A DNA stretch of 64,000 bases from Variovorax flavidus (GCF_030317145.1 NZ_JASZYE010000008.1:120537-184536); one strand, 5' to 3'. Positions 36,491 through 44,791 are shown, counted from the stretch's first letter. Numbers and translations are program-made. The notes: generated by a model not told the origin, from the letters alone.

Positions 36491-37626
36491 CAGTGACGCT
36501 CCTTTCCGAGCGCGATGTAGCGCTGGAGGTGGTGGTCTTCGTCGCCGAGCTGGTGGTCGATCATCACCAGCCGCTTGGCGTAGTGGGCCAGCGGCAGTTC
36601 CCAGGTCATGCCGATGCCGCCGTGCATCTGGATGCTTTCCTCTGCAACCAGCGTGCCGATGCGGCCGATGCTGACCTTGGCGGCCGACAGCGCGCGCTCG
36701 CGCGTCACGCGATCGGCGTCGATGGCGGCTGCCGCGTTGATCACGGCCGAGCGCGCCTGCTCGATCTCCAGCAGCAGGTCGGCCATGCGGTGCTGCAATG
36801 CCTGGAAGCTGCCGATGAGCGTGCCGAACTGCTTGCGCGTGCGCAGGTATTCCAGCGTGGCGGTCTTGGCGGCTTCCATCGCGCCGAGCGCTTCGGCGCA
36901 CAGTGCGAGCACGCCGCGGCCGATGGCACGCTCCAGCGTGGCGTGGCCTTGACCTTCGGTGCCCAGCAGGGCGTCGGCGCCGAGCTTCACGTTGTCGAAG
37001 CGCAGTTCGGCCACGCGGCCACCGTCGATGGCGGGGCAGCCGCGCACCGTCAGGCCGGCCGTCTTCGCGGGCACGAGGAAGAGCGAGATGCCGGCTTCGT
37101 CGTCCACCGTGCCCGAAGTGCGGGCGGAGACGACGAAGAGGTTCGCTTGTTCGCCTTGCTGCACGACTGCCTTGGCGCCCTTCAGCACCCAGCCGTCGCC
37201 GCTGCGCTCGGCGCGCGTCTGCACGCGGCTGAGTTCGTAGTGGGTCTCGGGTTCGTCATGGGCGAGCGTGGCGATCGTGGTGCCGCCGACGATCTCCGGG
37301 AGCAGACCCTTCTGCTTGTCATTGCCCGCAACCGAAATCGCCTCACCGGCCATCACGGCGCCCAGCAGCGGCTCGACCACCAGCCCGCGGCCCAGCGCCT
37401 CGAAGACCACGGCGACATCGAAGCCACCGCCGCCGAAGCCGCCATCGGCTTCGCTGAACAGCGCGCCGATCACGCCCAGTTCGGCGAACTGCTGCCAGAT
37501 CTCGGTGCTGAATCCCTGCGCGGACCTGGCGATGCGGTCGCGCGCCTCGAAGGCGTATTGCTCTGCGATGAAACGGTTCAGGCTGTCGGCGAGCATGCGC
37601 CGGTCTTCGGTGTGTTCGAAGTTCAT
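36490..37626 (-). CDS. Acyl-CoA dehydrogenase, pimeloyl-CoA dehydrogenase small-subunit (PimD)-like
   Basis: A 378-residue flavoprotein with the acyl-CoA dehydrogenase fold. LGVIGALFSEADGGFGGGGF near residue 49, and the FAD-region helix RKQFGTLIGSFQALQHRMAD near 263 is followed by IQMHGGIGMTWELPLAHY near 340. The sequence pattern is that of the PimD-type partner, which pairs with a PimC-type large subunit. It lies 9 nt downstream of that partner and probably forms a heteromer introducing the double bond into a CoA-thioester, with EtfAB as acceptor. The substrate is inferred. Confidence 0.9.
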   Translation of the reverse strand: MNFEHTEDRRMLADSLNRFIAEQYAFEARDRIARSAQGFSTEIWQQFAELGVIGALFSEADGGFGGGGFDVAVVFEALGRGLVVEPLLGAVMAGEAISVAGNDKQKGLLPEIVGGTTIATLAHDEPETHYELSRVQTRAERSGDGWVLKGAKAVVQQGEQANLFVVSARTSGTVDDEAGISLFLVPAKTAGLTVRGCPAIDGGRVAELRFDNVKLGADALLGTEGQGHATLERAIGRGVLALCAEALGAMEAAKTATLEYLRTRKQFGTLIGSFQALQHRMADLLLEIEQARSAVINAAAAIDADRVTRERALSAAKVSIGRIGTLVAEESIQMHGGIGMTWELPLAHYAKRLVMIDHQLGDEDHHLQRYIALGKERH

Positions 37627-37635
37627 GTCAGTTCC

Positions 37636-38838
37636 TCACAGGCCCAGAATCATTTTCGAGATGATGTTCTTCTGGATTTCGTTCGAGCCGCCGAAGATCG
37701 ACAGCTTGCGGTTGTTGAAGTAGCGCGCAGCGGCTGCCGGTGCGGGGCTGAAGGTCTCGCCCGTGTAGCCTTCCCCCAGCGCCTCGACGACGAACGGGCG
37801 GGCTTGCGCGCCCATCGCGCGACGGGTCAGCGACGAGATCTCCTGGCGGATCTCGGTGCCGCGGATCTTGAGCATCGAGCTTTCCGCGCCCGGCACGCCA
37901 CCGCCGGCCACTGCCGCGATCACGCGCAGGTTGGTGGTCTTCATGTTCTCCAGGTCGATCTCGACCTTCGCCATGCGCGCCGCAAAGGCGGGGTCTTCGG
38001 CGAGCGGGCGGCCGTTCTTCGTCTGCTTGCCGGCGATGACCTTCAACTGCTCCATCGCGGCGACCGAGAAGCCGACGCCGGCGATGTTGGTGCGCTCGTA
38101 GGTCAGCAGGTACTTGGCGCAGGTCCAGCCCTTGTCTTCCTCGCCGACGAGGTTCTCGGCCGGCACGCGCACGTCGCTGAAGAACACTTCGTTGACTTCA
38201 TGCTCGCCGTCGAGCGTGATGATCGGGCGCACTTCGACGCCCGGCGATGTCATGTCGATCAGAAGGAAGCTGATGCCCTCCTGCTTCTTCGCCTCGCGGT
38301 TGGTGCGCACCAGGCAGAAGATCATGTTGGCGTGCTGGCCGAGCGTGGTCCAGGTCTTCTGGCCGTTGACGATGTAGTGGTCGCCCTGGGCATCCACGCC
38401 GCGCACGGCGGAGGTCTTGACCGAGGCCAGGTCGGAGCCCGCGCCGGGTTCCGAATAGCCCTGGCACCACCAGTCCGAGCCGTCGAGGATGCGCGGCAGC
38501 CAGTGGCGCTTCTGCGCCTCGTTGCCGTACTTGATGAGCACCGGGCCGAGCATGTTCACGCCGAAGGGCACGATGCGCGGCGCATGCGCCAGCGCGCATT
38601 CGTTCTCGAAGATGAACTTCTCGACCGCGGTCCAGCCGGGGCCGCCGTACTGTTCGGGCCAATGGTTGGCCAGCCAGCCGCGCTCGTTGAGGATGGCATG
38701 CCACTCCTGCATGTCGGCCTTGCTCAGGTGCTTGCCGGTCGCGACCTTGTCGGAGAGGCGCTTGGGCAGCTTGGCGGCCAGGAAGTCGCGCACCTCGCTG
38801 CGGAAGGCTTCTTCTTCGGGGGTGAAGTTCAGGTCCAT
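37636..38838 (-). CDS. Acyl-CoA dehydrogenase, pimeloyl-CoA dehydrogenase large-subunit (PimC)-like
   Basis: A 400-residue acyl-CoA dehydrogenase. The run ANHWPEQYGGPGWTAVEKF near residue 54, DWWCQGYSEPGAGSDLAS near 122, NGQKTWTTLGQHANMIFC near 153 and DGEHEVNEVFFSDVRVP near 199 closely follow the PimC pattern. The C-terminus has IFGGSNEIQKNIISKMILGL. ATG 38838 has GAGGAG 7 nt upstream. It sits 11 bp downstream of the thiolase gene and upstream of the PimD-like gene, the same order as in pim operons. Confidence 0.92.
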   Translation of the reverse strand: MDLNFTPEEEAFRSEVRDFLAAKLPKRLSDKVATGKHLSKADMQEWHAILNERGWLANHWPEQYGGPGWTAVEKFIFENECALAHAPRIVPFGVNMLGPVLIKYGNEAQKRHWLPRILDGSDWWCQGYSEPGAGSDLASVKTSAVRGVDAQGDHYIVNGQKTWTTLGQHANMIFCLVRTNREAKKQEGISFLLIDMTSPGVEVRPIITLDGEHEVNEVFFSDVRVPAENLVGEEDKGWTCAKYLLTYERTNIAGVGFSVAAMEQLKVIAGKQTKNGRPLAEDPAFAARMAKVEIDLENMKTTNLRVIAAVAGGGVPGAESSMLKIRGTEIRQEISSLTRRAMGAQARPFVVEALGEGYTGETFSPAPAAAARYFNNRKLSIFGGSNEIQKNIISKMILGL

Positions 38839-38848
38839 GGCGGACTCC

Positions 38849-40039
38849 TCAATAGATTTCAAAGAGGCCGGCGGCGCCCATGCCGCCGGCAATGCACATC
38901 GTGACGACGGCGTACTTCGCGCCGCGGCGCTTGCCTTCGATCAGCACGTGGCCGGCGAGCCGCGCGCCCGTCATGCCGAACGGATGGCCGATGGAGATCG
39001 CGCCGCCGTCGACGTTGAGCCGCTCGGCCGGGATGCCGAGCTTGTCCTGGCAGTAGATGGACTGCGAAGCAAAGGCTTCGTTGAGTTCCCAGAGACCGAT
39101 ATCGTCGACCTTCAGGCCGTGACGCGCCAGCAGTTTCGGCACGGCGAACACCGGGCCGATGCCCATTTCGTCGGGCTCGCAGCCGGCCACGGCGAGGCCG
39201 CGGAAGGCGCCCAGGGGCTTGAGGTTGGCGCGCTCGGCTTCCTTGGCTTCCATCAGCACGCAGGCCGAGGCGCCGTCGGAGAGCTGCGACGCGTTGCCGG
39301 CGGTGATGAATTTGTCTTCGCCCATCACCGGCTTCAGCTTGGCGAGCGCTTCGTAGGTGGTGCCGCGGCGGTTGCAGTTGTCTTCCGTCGCGGTGACTTC
39401 GCGGTAGGTGACTTCCTTCGTGTCCTTGTCGGTCACGGCCATCGTGGTGGTGCAGGCGACGATCTCATCCTTGTAGCGGCCGGCGATCTGCGCTTCCTCG
39501 GTCTTGCGCTGGCTCTCCGCCGAGAAGCGGTCCTGCGCCTCGCGGCTGATGCCGTAGCGCTGGGCCACGATGTCGGCCGTCTCGATCATCGCCATGTAGA
39601 GCGCGGGCTTGTGCTCGACGATCCACGGGTCCATGCCGTTGTCGCCGCTGTCGGTGGCGCTGCGGGTGCGGATCTGCGAGATGCTTTCCACGCCGCCCGC
39701 GATCATGGCCGGGGCGCCGTCGACCACGATGCGGCCCGCCGCCATGGCGATGGCCTGCAGGCCCGAGGCACAGAAGCGGTTGACCGTGGTGCCGGCGATG
39801 CCGATCGGCAGGCCGGCGCGGATGATGCTCTGGCGTGCGATGTTGCGGCCGGTCGTGCCTTCGGGGTAGCCGCAGCCGAGGATCGCGTCCTCGATCAGCG
39901 CGGGGTCGATGCCCGAGCGCTCGACCGCGGCCTTCACCGCGAAGGCGGCCAGCGTCGCGCCGGACGTGATGTTGAATTCACCGCGGTGCGCCTTGGTGAG
40001 CGGCGTGCGGGCGGTTGAGACGATGACGGCTTCGCGCAT
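38849..40039 (-). CDS. Acetyl-CoA C-acyltransferase (beta-ketothiolase), PimB-like
   Basis: A 396-residue thiolase. The nucleophilic cysteine lies in NRFCASGLQAIAMAAG near residue 88, GHPFGMTGARLAGH near 350 carries the catalytic histidine, and CIAGGMGAAGLFEIY at the end carries the second cysteine. It cleaves 3-ketoacyl-CoA to acetyl-CoA and the shortened acyl-CoA. It lies 12 nt after the hydratase/dehydrogenase gene and should perform the fourth step of the encoded beta-oxidation spiral. Confidence 0.95.
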   Translation of the reverse strand: MREAVIVSTARTPLTKAHRGEFNITSGATLAAFAVKAAVERSGIDPALIEDAILGCGYPEGTTGRNIARQSIIRAGLPIGIAGTTVNRFCASGLQAIAMAAGRIVVDGAPAMIAGGVESISQIRTRSATDSGDNGMDPWIVEHKPALYMAMIETADIVAQRYGISREAQDRFSAESQRKTEEAQIAGRYKDEIVACTTTMAVTDKDTKEVTYREVTATEDNCNRRGTTYEALAKLKPVMGEDKFITAGNASQLSDGASACVLMEAKEAERANLKPLGAFRGLAVAGCEPDEMGIGPVFAVPKLLARHGLKVDDIGLWELNEAFASQSIYCQDKLGIPAERLNVDGGAISIGHPFGMTGARLAGHVLIEGKRRGAKYAVVTMCIAGGMGAAGLFEIY

Positions 40040-40051
40040 GGGGAGATCTCC

Positions 40052-42181
40052 TTATTCGGATTGATTGAGGCTGGCGAAATCGGCGCCGCGTTCGACCAGC
40101 TCGACCAGCAGCGGCGAGGGTTTCCAGAACAGCGGGTCCTGCTTCGCGAATTCGCGGATGTCGGCCAGCACATTGGCGAGGCCCACGGTGTCGGCGTACT
40201 TCATCGGACCGCCGCGATGGCGCGGGAAGCCGTAGCCGTAGAGGAAGGTCACGTCCACGTCGAGCGGGCGCAGCGCGATGCGCTGGTGCACGACGTTGGC
40301 GCCTTCGTTGATCATCGCGGCCATGTAGCGGCGCATGATCTCGTCGTCGGTGAAGCTGCGCGGCGTGATGCCCGCGCGCTGGCGCTCGGCATCGATGATC
40401 GCGAGCACCTCCGGGTCCTCCTTGCCGGCGCGCGCGCCTTCGGGATAGAGGTAGTAGCCGCGCTGCGTCTTCTGGCCGAACCAGCCGCGCTCGCAGATGC
40501 GGTCGGCCACTTGCACGTAGCGCGCCTTGGGGTCGCGCGTGGCGGCCTTGCGCTTGCGCGTGGCCCAGCCGATGTCGCCGCCCGCGAGGTCGGACACCTG
40601 GAACGGGCCCATCGGGTAGCCGAAGTCGCGCACGGCCTTGTCGATCTGATAAGGCGATGCCCCGTCTTCCATCATGTGGTCGGCGGCCTGGCGGTACACC
40701 GCGAGGATGCGGTTGCCGATGAAGCCGTCGCACACGCCGGCGCGCACCGGCACCTTCCTGAGCTTCTTGGCGAGTTCGAAGCCGGTGGCGACCACGTCGG
40801 CGCTCACCTTGGCGGGCACCACGATCTCCAGCAGCTTCATGATGTTGGCCGGCGAGAAGAAGTGCAGGCCCACCACGTCGGCCGGGCGCGAGATGCTGGC
40901 CGCGATCTCGTCGATGTCCAGGTACGAGGTGTTGGTGGCGAGCACCGCGCCGGGCTTGCAAACGCGGTCGAGTTCGGCGAAGACGGCCTTCTTGACGCCC
41001 ATCTCCTCGAACACGGCCTCGACCACGATGTCGACCTTCGCGAGTGCGTCGTAGGAGGTCGAGCCACTGAAGCGCGCCATCACGGCGGCCTTGGCCTCGG
41101 CCGTCATGCGGCCCTTCTGGATCAGGCCGTCGTAGACCTTCTCGACGTGGGCACGGCCGCGCGCGAGGCTGGGCTCGTCGCGTTCGATCATGGTCACCGG
41201 CATGCCGGCGTCGAGCATCGCGACCGCGATGCCGGCGCCCATGGTGCCGCCGCCGACGATGCCGGCCGAATCCAGCGGACGGGGCTTGGCGGCCTTGGTT
41301 TCGGGGGCCTTCAGCACTTCGCGTTCGGCGAAGAAGGCGTGGATCAGGCCGGCGCGCTGCGGGCTGTCGATGCATTGCAGGAAGAGCTTGCGTTCGAGCG
41401 CCATGCCTTCGTCGAAGGGCTGCGTGAGCGCGGCTTCGACGGCTTCGATGATCTTCATCGGCGAGAACAGGCCGCGGCTCCTCTTGGCGGTGTCGGCACG
41501 GGCGGCTTCGAGCGCGGCGCGGCTGGCTTCGGCATCGGCCAGCCCTTGCGCATCGCGGGTGCGGCGGACCGGCGCCTTGGCGGCGACGAGTTCCTTCGCG
41601 TAGGCGAGGCCTTGCGGGAGCGCGTCGGTGCCTTCGCCGAGGCGGTCGATCAGGCCCAGCGACAGCGCTTCCTTCGCGCCGGCGTGGCGGCCGCTCAGCA
41701 TGAGTTCGATCGCGGTCTTCACGCCGATCAGGCGCGGCGCACGCTGCGTGCCGCCAGAACCGGGGAGCAGGCCGAGCTGCACCTCAGGCAGGCCCAGCTT
41801 GGCCGAGGCCACTGCCAGGCGGTAGTGCGCCGACAGCGCGATCTCCAGGCCGCCGCCGAGCGCGGCACCGTGGATCGCAGCCACCACGGGCTTGCTGCAG
41901 TTCTCGATCCGGGCGCAGACTTCCGGCAGCGACGGCGGCTGCGGCGTCTTGCCGAACTCGCGGATGTCCGCGCCGGCGATGAAGTTGCGTCCCGCACCCA
42001 CGATCAGCACCGAGGCCACGCCGCTGTCGGCTTCGGCCGCGTCGATCGCAGCCACCAGCCCGCGGCGGACGTCGACGCCCAGCGCATTGACCGGCGGGTT
42101 GTCGATGGTCACGACCAGCACATCGGCATCTCGCTGGAACGTGACGGGTTCGGACGTAGAAGGGGTGGGAGTCGTGGCCAT
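40052..42181 (-). CDS. Fused enoyl-CoA hydratase / 3-hydroxyacyl-CoA dehydrogenase (PimF/FadJ-like)
   Basis: A 709-residue bifunctional protein. The N-terminal crotonase domain has FIAGADIREFGK near residue 67, GAALGGGLEIALSAHYRLA near 104 and LPEVQLGLLPGSGGTQR near 128. The NAD-binding domain begins GIVGGGTMGAGIAVAMLDAG near 301, with GLHFFSPANIMKLLEIV near 438, and a duplicated C-terminal dehydrogenase domain follows. It hydrates enoyl-CoA and oxidises the product. ATG 42181 has GGAGA about 10 nt upstream; a frame open to 42307 would run over the regulator's promoter region. It is the first gene of the block, divergent from the LysR gene. Confidence 0.94.
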   Translation of the reverse strand: MATTPTPSTSEPVTFQRDADVLVVTIDNPPVNALGVDVRRGLVAAIDAAEADSGVASVLIVGAGRNFIAGADIREFGKTPQPPSLPEVCARIENCSKPVVAAIHGAALGGGLEIALSAHYRLAVASAKLGLPEVQLGLLPGSGGTQRAPRLIGVKTAIELMLSGRHAGAKEALSLGLIDRLGEGTDALPQGLAYAKELVAAKAPVRRTRDAQGLADAEASRAALEAARADTAKRSRGLFSPMKIIEAVEAALTQPFDEGMALERKLFLQCIDSPQRAGLIHAFFAEREVLKAPETKAAKPRPLDSAGIVGGGTMGAGIAVAMLDAGMPVTMIERDEPSLARGRAHVEKVYDGLIQKGRMTAEAKAAVMARFSGSTSYDALAKVDIVVEAVFEEMGVKKAVFAELDRVCKPGAVLATNTSYLDIDEIAASISRPADVVGLHFFSPANIMKLLEIVVPAKVSADVVATGFELAKKLRKVPVRAGVCDGFIGNRILAVYRQAADHMMEDGASPYQIDKAVRDFGYPMGPFQVSDLAGGDIGWATRKRKAATRDPKARYVQVADRICERGWFGQKTQRGYYLYPEGARAGKEDPEVLAIIDAERQRAGITPRSFTDDEIMRRYMAAMINEGANVVHQRIALRPLDVDVTFLYGYGFPRHRGGPMKYADTVGLANVLADIREFAKQDPLFWKPSPLLVELVERGADFASLNQSE

Positions 42182-42276
42182 GCTGTGTGTCTCCGGATGG
42201 CGGAACCGAATGGTTCCTTGAGGGGTGAACCCCGGATTCTTGATCCGGCATGCGGCTTTGACAATTGCATTACGCA

Positions 42277-42291
42277 TTGACAGACTGTCAA
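42277..42291. promoter_or_regulatory. Candidate LysR operator palindrome
   Basis: TTGACAGACTGTCAA is a perfect 7+1+7 palindrome that contains the T-N11-A core of LysR-type sites. It lies midway in the 134-bp divergent region between the beta-oxidation block and the LysR gene. Related TTGACA words occur at 42258 and near 42299. It most likely mediates control in both directions. Confidence 0.55.
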
Positions 42292-42315
42292 AGGATTTTT
42301 GACACAATAGTTCCC

Positions 42316-43230
42316 ATGGACCTGCAATCGCTGACTCTGCTGGTCGAAATCCTCGACGCCGGCAACCTGAGCGCAGCCGCCCGCCGGCTGAAGATGAGCC
42401 GCGCCAATGTGAGCTACCACCTGAACCAGCTCGAACGCTCGGTCGGGGCGCAACTGGTGCGGCGCACGACGCGGCGAGCCGAGCCGACGGAGATCGGCCT
42501 GCGGCTCTACCAGCACGGCCTTGCCATCCAGGGCGAGCTGATGGCGGCGAGGGAATCGGTGACCACGCTGGGCCAGAGCCTGCAAGGCCGTGTGCGGCTC
42601 AGCGTGCCGAGCGGCTACGGGCAACTCGTGATGTCCGAGTGGCTCATCGACTTCAAGCGGCAATACCCCGGCATCGTGCTCGACGTGCTGTTCGAGAACC
42701 GCATCGAGGATCTGCTGCGCGACGAAGTGGACATCGCGATCCGCGTGATCCCCGAGCCGCCGCTGAACCTCGTGGCGCGCGCGCTGGGACCGGTTCGGTA
42801 CGTGGCCTGCGCATCGGCAGCCTATGCGCAGGAACACACGCTGCCAACGCAGCTTGATGAATTGCAGAGCGCCCCGGTGGTCACCGCGGCGGTGATCGGG
42901 CGACAACTGCGCGTGTCGGCCTATCAGGGCGAAGAGCGCCGCGAAGTGGTGCTGGAGCCCACGCTGATCTCGGAGAACTTTCTGTTCCTGCGGCAGGCCA
43001 TCCTGGCCGGCCTGGGCATCGGGCTCGTGCCCGACTATGTGGTGAACGACGACGTGCGGCGTGGCGACGTCGTGACCACGCTCGACGACTGGCGGCTCAG
43101 CATCTTCGGCACGCAGATGTTCATGCTCTACATGCCGAACCGCCAGCACACGCGGGCGACGCGGACCTTCATCGATTTCATCCTGGAACGGGCGAGAGGC
43201 GCTGTGGCCGGGGCCGAGCAGGAAGTCTGA
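42316..43230 (+). CDS. LysR family transcriptional regulator
   Basis: A 304-residue regulator. The winged helix-turn-helix lies at residues 1-60 (AGNLSAAARRLKMSRANVSYHLNQLERSVG), and the substrate-binding effector domain follows from about 90. SRANVSYHLNQLE is somewhat unusual at the recognition helix, where most LysR proteins have SxxSRxIxxLE. It is transcribed divergently from the 42181-28494 block and most likely controls it through the palindrome between them, in response to a pathway acid or acyl-CoA. Confidence 0.92.
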   Translation: MDLQSLTLLVEILDAGNLSAAARRLKMSRANVSYHLNQLERSVGAQLVRRTTRRAEPTEIGLRLYQHGLAIQGELMAARESVTTLGQSLQGRVRLSVPSGYGQLVMSEWLIDFKRQYPGIVLDVLFENRIEDLLRDEVDIAIRVIPEPPLNLVARALGPVRYVACASAAYAQEHTLPTQLDELQSAPVVTAAVIGRQLRVSAYQGEERREVVLEPTLISENFLFLRQAILAGLGIGLVPDYVVNDDVRRGDVVTTLDDWRLSIFGTQMFMLYMPNRQHTRATRTFIDFILERARGAVAGAEQEV

Positions 43231-43301
43231 AGGCCTTGGCCGAATTACTCAAGAATCCGCAATTTTCTTGGACTCGATCACATCGACTCCGTGACAGACG
43301 T

Positions 43302-43709
43302 TTACTCCCCCATTGGGTTGTACCATTTGTTTTTTCTGTATAGCAAATACACTTCTCCTCCGAAATCCCAATCTATCCTCGCGACTCCGGTGGAGTAAAG
43401 GATCCATTTTCCAAAGCTCTTGTTGTCGTTGAAGGTGATTTCGCCGATCGCGTAGCAGTCGGAATACAAATCGTGTGCCATATATGCGCCGGGCACTGGA
43501 TAGGATCTGAGAAAAAAATTTCTTACTTGGCGCGCAGTGGGTCTGAAATCTCTGCATGTCGCCACCGAGGTTTCGTCCCCCTCATTCAGGCTCATTCCGA
43601 GATTTTTAATCTCGAGTTTGAGGATCTTTCTCTCTTGTCCGGTTGCATGAGAGACGCAGAATATTGCCGCCGCAGCCAGCACAAGACGATGAATGCATGC
43701 CATTACCAT
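43302..43709 (-). CDS. Small secreted protein, candidate T6SS amidase immunity protein
   Basis: A 135-residue product with an N-terminal signal peptide (about residues 1-25, ...FCVSHATGQ). The mature part is soluble, with two cysteines (CRDF, CYAIG) that could form a disulfide, and beta-rich segments GEITFNDNKSFGKWILYS and VYLLYRKNKWYN. No family is recognised. Its start overlaps the amidase stop by 7 nt, the usual effector-immunity order, and a periplasmic site is where such an immunity protein would be needed. The 3' end may be shifted: one extra G in the G5 run would extend it by 18 residues. Confidence 0.72.
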   Translation of the reverse strand: MVMACIHRLVLAAAAIFCVSHATGQERKILKLEIKNLGMSLNEGDETSVATCRDFRPTARQVRNFFLRSYPVPGAYMAHDLYSDCYAIGEITFNDNKSFGKWILYSTGVARIDWDFGGEVYLLYRKNKWYNPMGE

Positions 43710-44248
43710 TTTGCGGTGCTCGCCTCAGTCGGATTTTTTCTGCCGATTTCGGGGTGTCTGTATGTCTCCTGCATCGAAACCCCCAAAGTCTCGGCGAGCT
43801 CTTTCACGAGCCATTTAAGGGCGCCGTTCTGCGCCTCCGTCGCGGCATCGAATATTTCCTTGCCATCCTTCTTTGGGGCTGCACTGACGATTTCGATGCC
43901 AATGGAATCCTCGTTCATGGGGAAACGATCAGGAAATGCCTTCTTCGATTCGTGTCTAGTCAGTAGCTTGGCATTTCTGATTGACGAGGCTGCTTTAAGT
44001 TCAGATGGGCTGCATCTCTTTGTGACGATGCAGCGAGATTGCAATAAACCTACGTGATTGGTGGTTTTGTAGAGGGACGCCGTTTGATAAATCGTTCCAT
44101 CCTTGTCAATCAGAAAATGCGCGCCGTTCGCACCCGCGTTGGAATAGCTGTTGAATGCGGATTGAGCTGTGGGCGATGCCGTTTGGTGTACCACAATGCC
44201 GTTTATCTTGTCGAGTTGTCTTCGTTCAATGGTCGAAAAGATCTTCAT
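43703..44248 (-). CDS. PGRP/Amidase_2-fold N-acetylmuramoyl-L-alanine amidase, candidate T6SS effector
   Basis: From ATG 44248 it has 181 residues. GIVVHQTASPTAQSAFNSY contains the first zinc histidine. NGAHFLIDKDGTIYQTAS, NEDSIGIEIVSAA and YRHPEIGRKNPTEAS follow; the histidine of the last motif and the glutamate ten residues later match the His154-Asp164 spacing of AmpD-type amidases, with Glu in place of Asp. It should cut the MurNAc-L-Ala bond in peptidoglycan. There is no signal peptide, as expected for Hcp cargo. The frame continues upstream to an ATT at 44296 that sits 6 nt after AAGGAGG, which would add ILYIARGGHVDAERIK; that longer 197-residue form is probably the real one. Confidence 0.85.
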   Translation of the reverse strand: MKIFSTIERRQLDKINGIVVHQTASPTAQSAFNSYSNAGANGAHFLIDKDGTIYQTASLYKTTNHVGLLQSRCIVTKRCSPSELKAASSIRNAKLLTRHESKKAFPDRFPMNEDSIGIEIVSAAPKKDGKEIFDAATEAQNGALKWLVKELAETLGVSMQETYRHPEIGRKNPTEASTAKW

Positions 44249-44332
44249 CTTGATTCTTTCCGCATCGACGTGCCCGCCCCTGGCGATGTAAAGAATCCTT
44301 ATCCTCCTTACGCTTCGCGATTGGCTCGAATG

Positions 44333-44791
44333 TCATAGCTGGCCGAAACGGTGCCGCCGGAAACCACCCTGCTGGCTCTGCATGACGTATTCCTGTTTCA
44401 CCCGGGCAAAGGAAAGGCTGACCGTTTCTCGGGGTCGCGCCATGTTGGCGTTGAGTACCGAGGCGACGCGGGTCACGATCACATTGCTCATGGTGATCGT
44501 GAGGTACTCCAGAGGTGAGCCTCCAGCTTTTCTGACGACGAGGGTCGCCGTGTCGGAGTGCTTGCCGGTCAGGCAGTACTTGAGCAGGTTGGGGCTCGCC
44601 CGATCCACGTAGTGGTCAAAACACAGGTCGCCGACGGTGGCCTTGCCGGCACCGCCGCCGCTACCGGAATGCATGGAGGATCTCTGGGTGATCTCCCATT
44701 CCCAATCCAAGACTTCAATTTCGTCTTTATGACTGGCGTCTTGTGATTCACCGGCAATGCCGGTCAGCTTCATGAAAATATCTTGTGTCAA
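44333..44791 (-). CDS. hcp: Type VI secretion tube protein Hcp (3' end frameshifted)
   Basis: A 152-residue reading of the Hcp family, which forms hexameric rings of the T6SS tube. DIFMKLTGIAGESQDASHKD, IEVLDWEWEITQ and VSLSFARVKQEYVMQSQQGG are characteristic. The start is TTG 44791, behind GGAGGA with 5 nt spacing. After QQGG the frame reads FRRHRFGQL and stops. Removing one base from the AAA at 44361-44363 (TTT on the coding strand) restores the typical tail SGGTVSASYDIRANREA, ending at TAA 44308-44310, for 160 residues. No other T6SS gene is nearby, so the tube would be used by an apparatus encoded elsewhere. Confidence 0.9.
   Translation of the reverse strand: MTQDIFMKLTGIAGESQDASHKDEIEVLDWEWEITQRSSMHSGSGGGAGKATVGDLCFDHYVDRASPNLLKYCLTGKHSDTATLVVRKAGGSPLEYLTITMSNVIVTRVASVLNANMARPRETVSLSFARVKQEYVMQSQQGGFRRHRFGQL

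Noticed and set aside
43473..44057. 194-codon + strand open frame in the low-GC segment
   Set aside because: It overlaps the amidase and candidate immunity genes on the other strand, lacks a ribosome site, and has no family pattern; the - strand products have clear motifs and a signal peptide.
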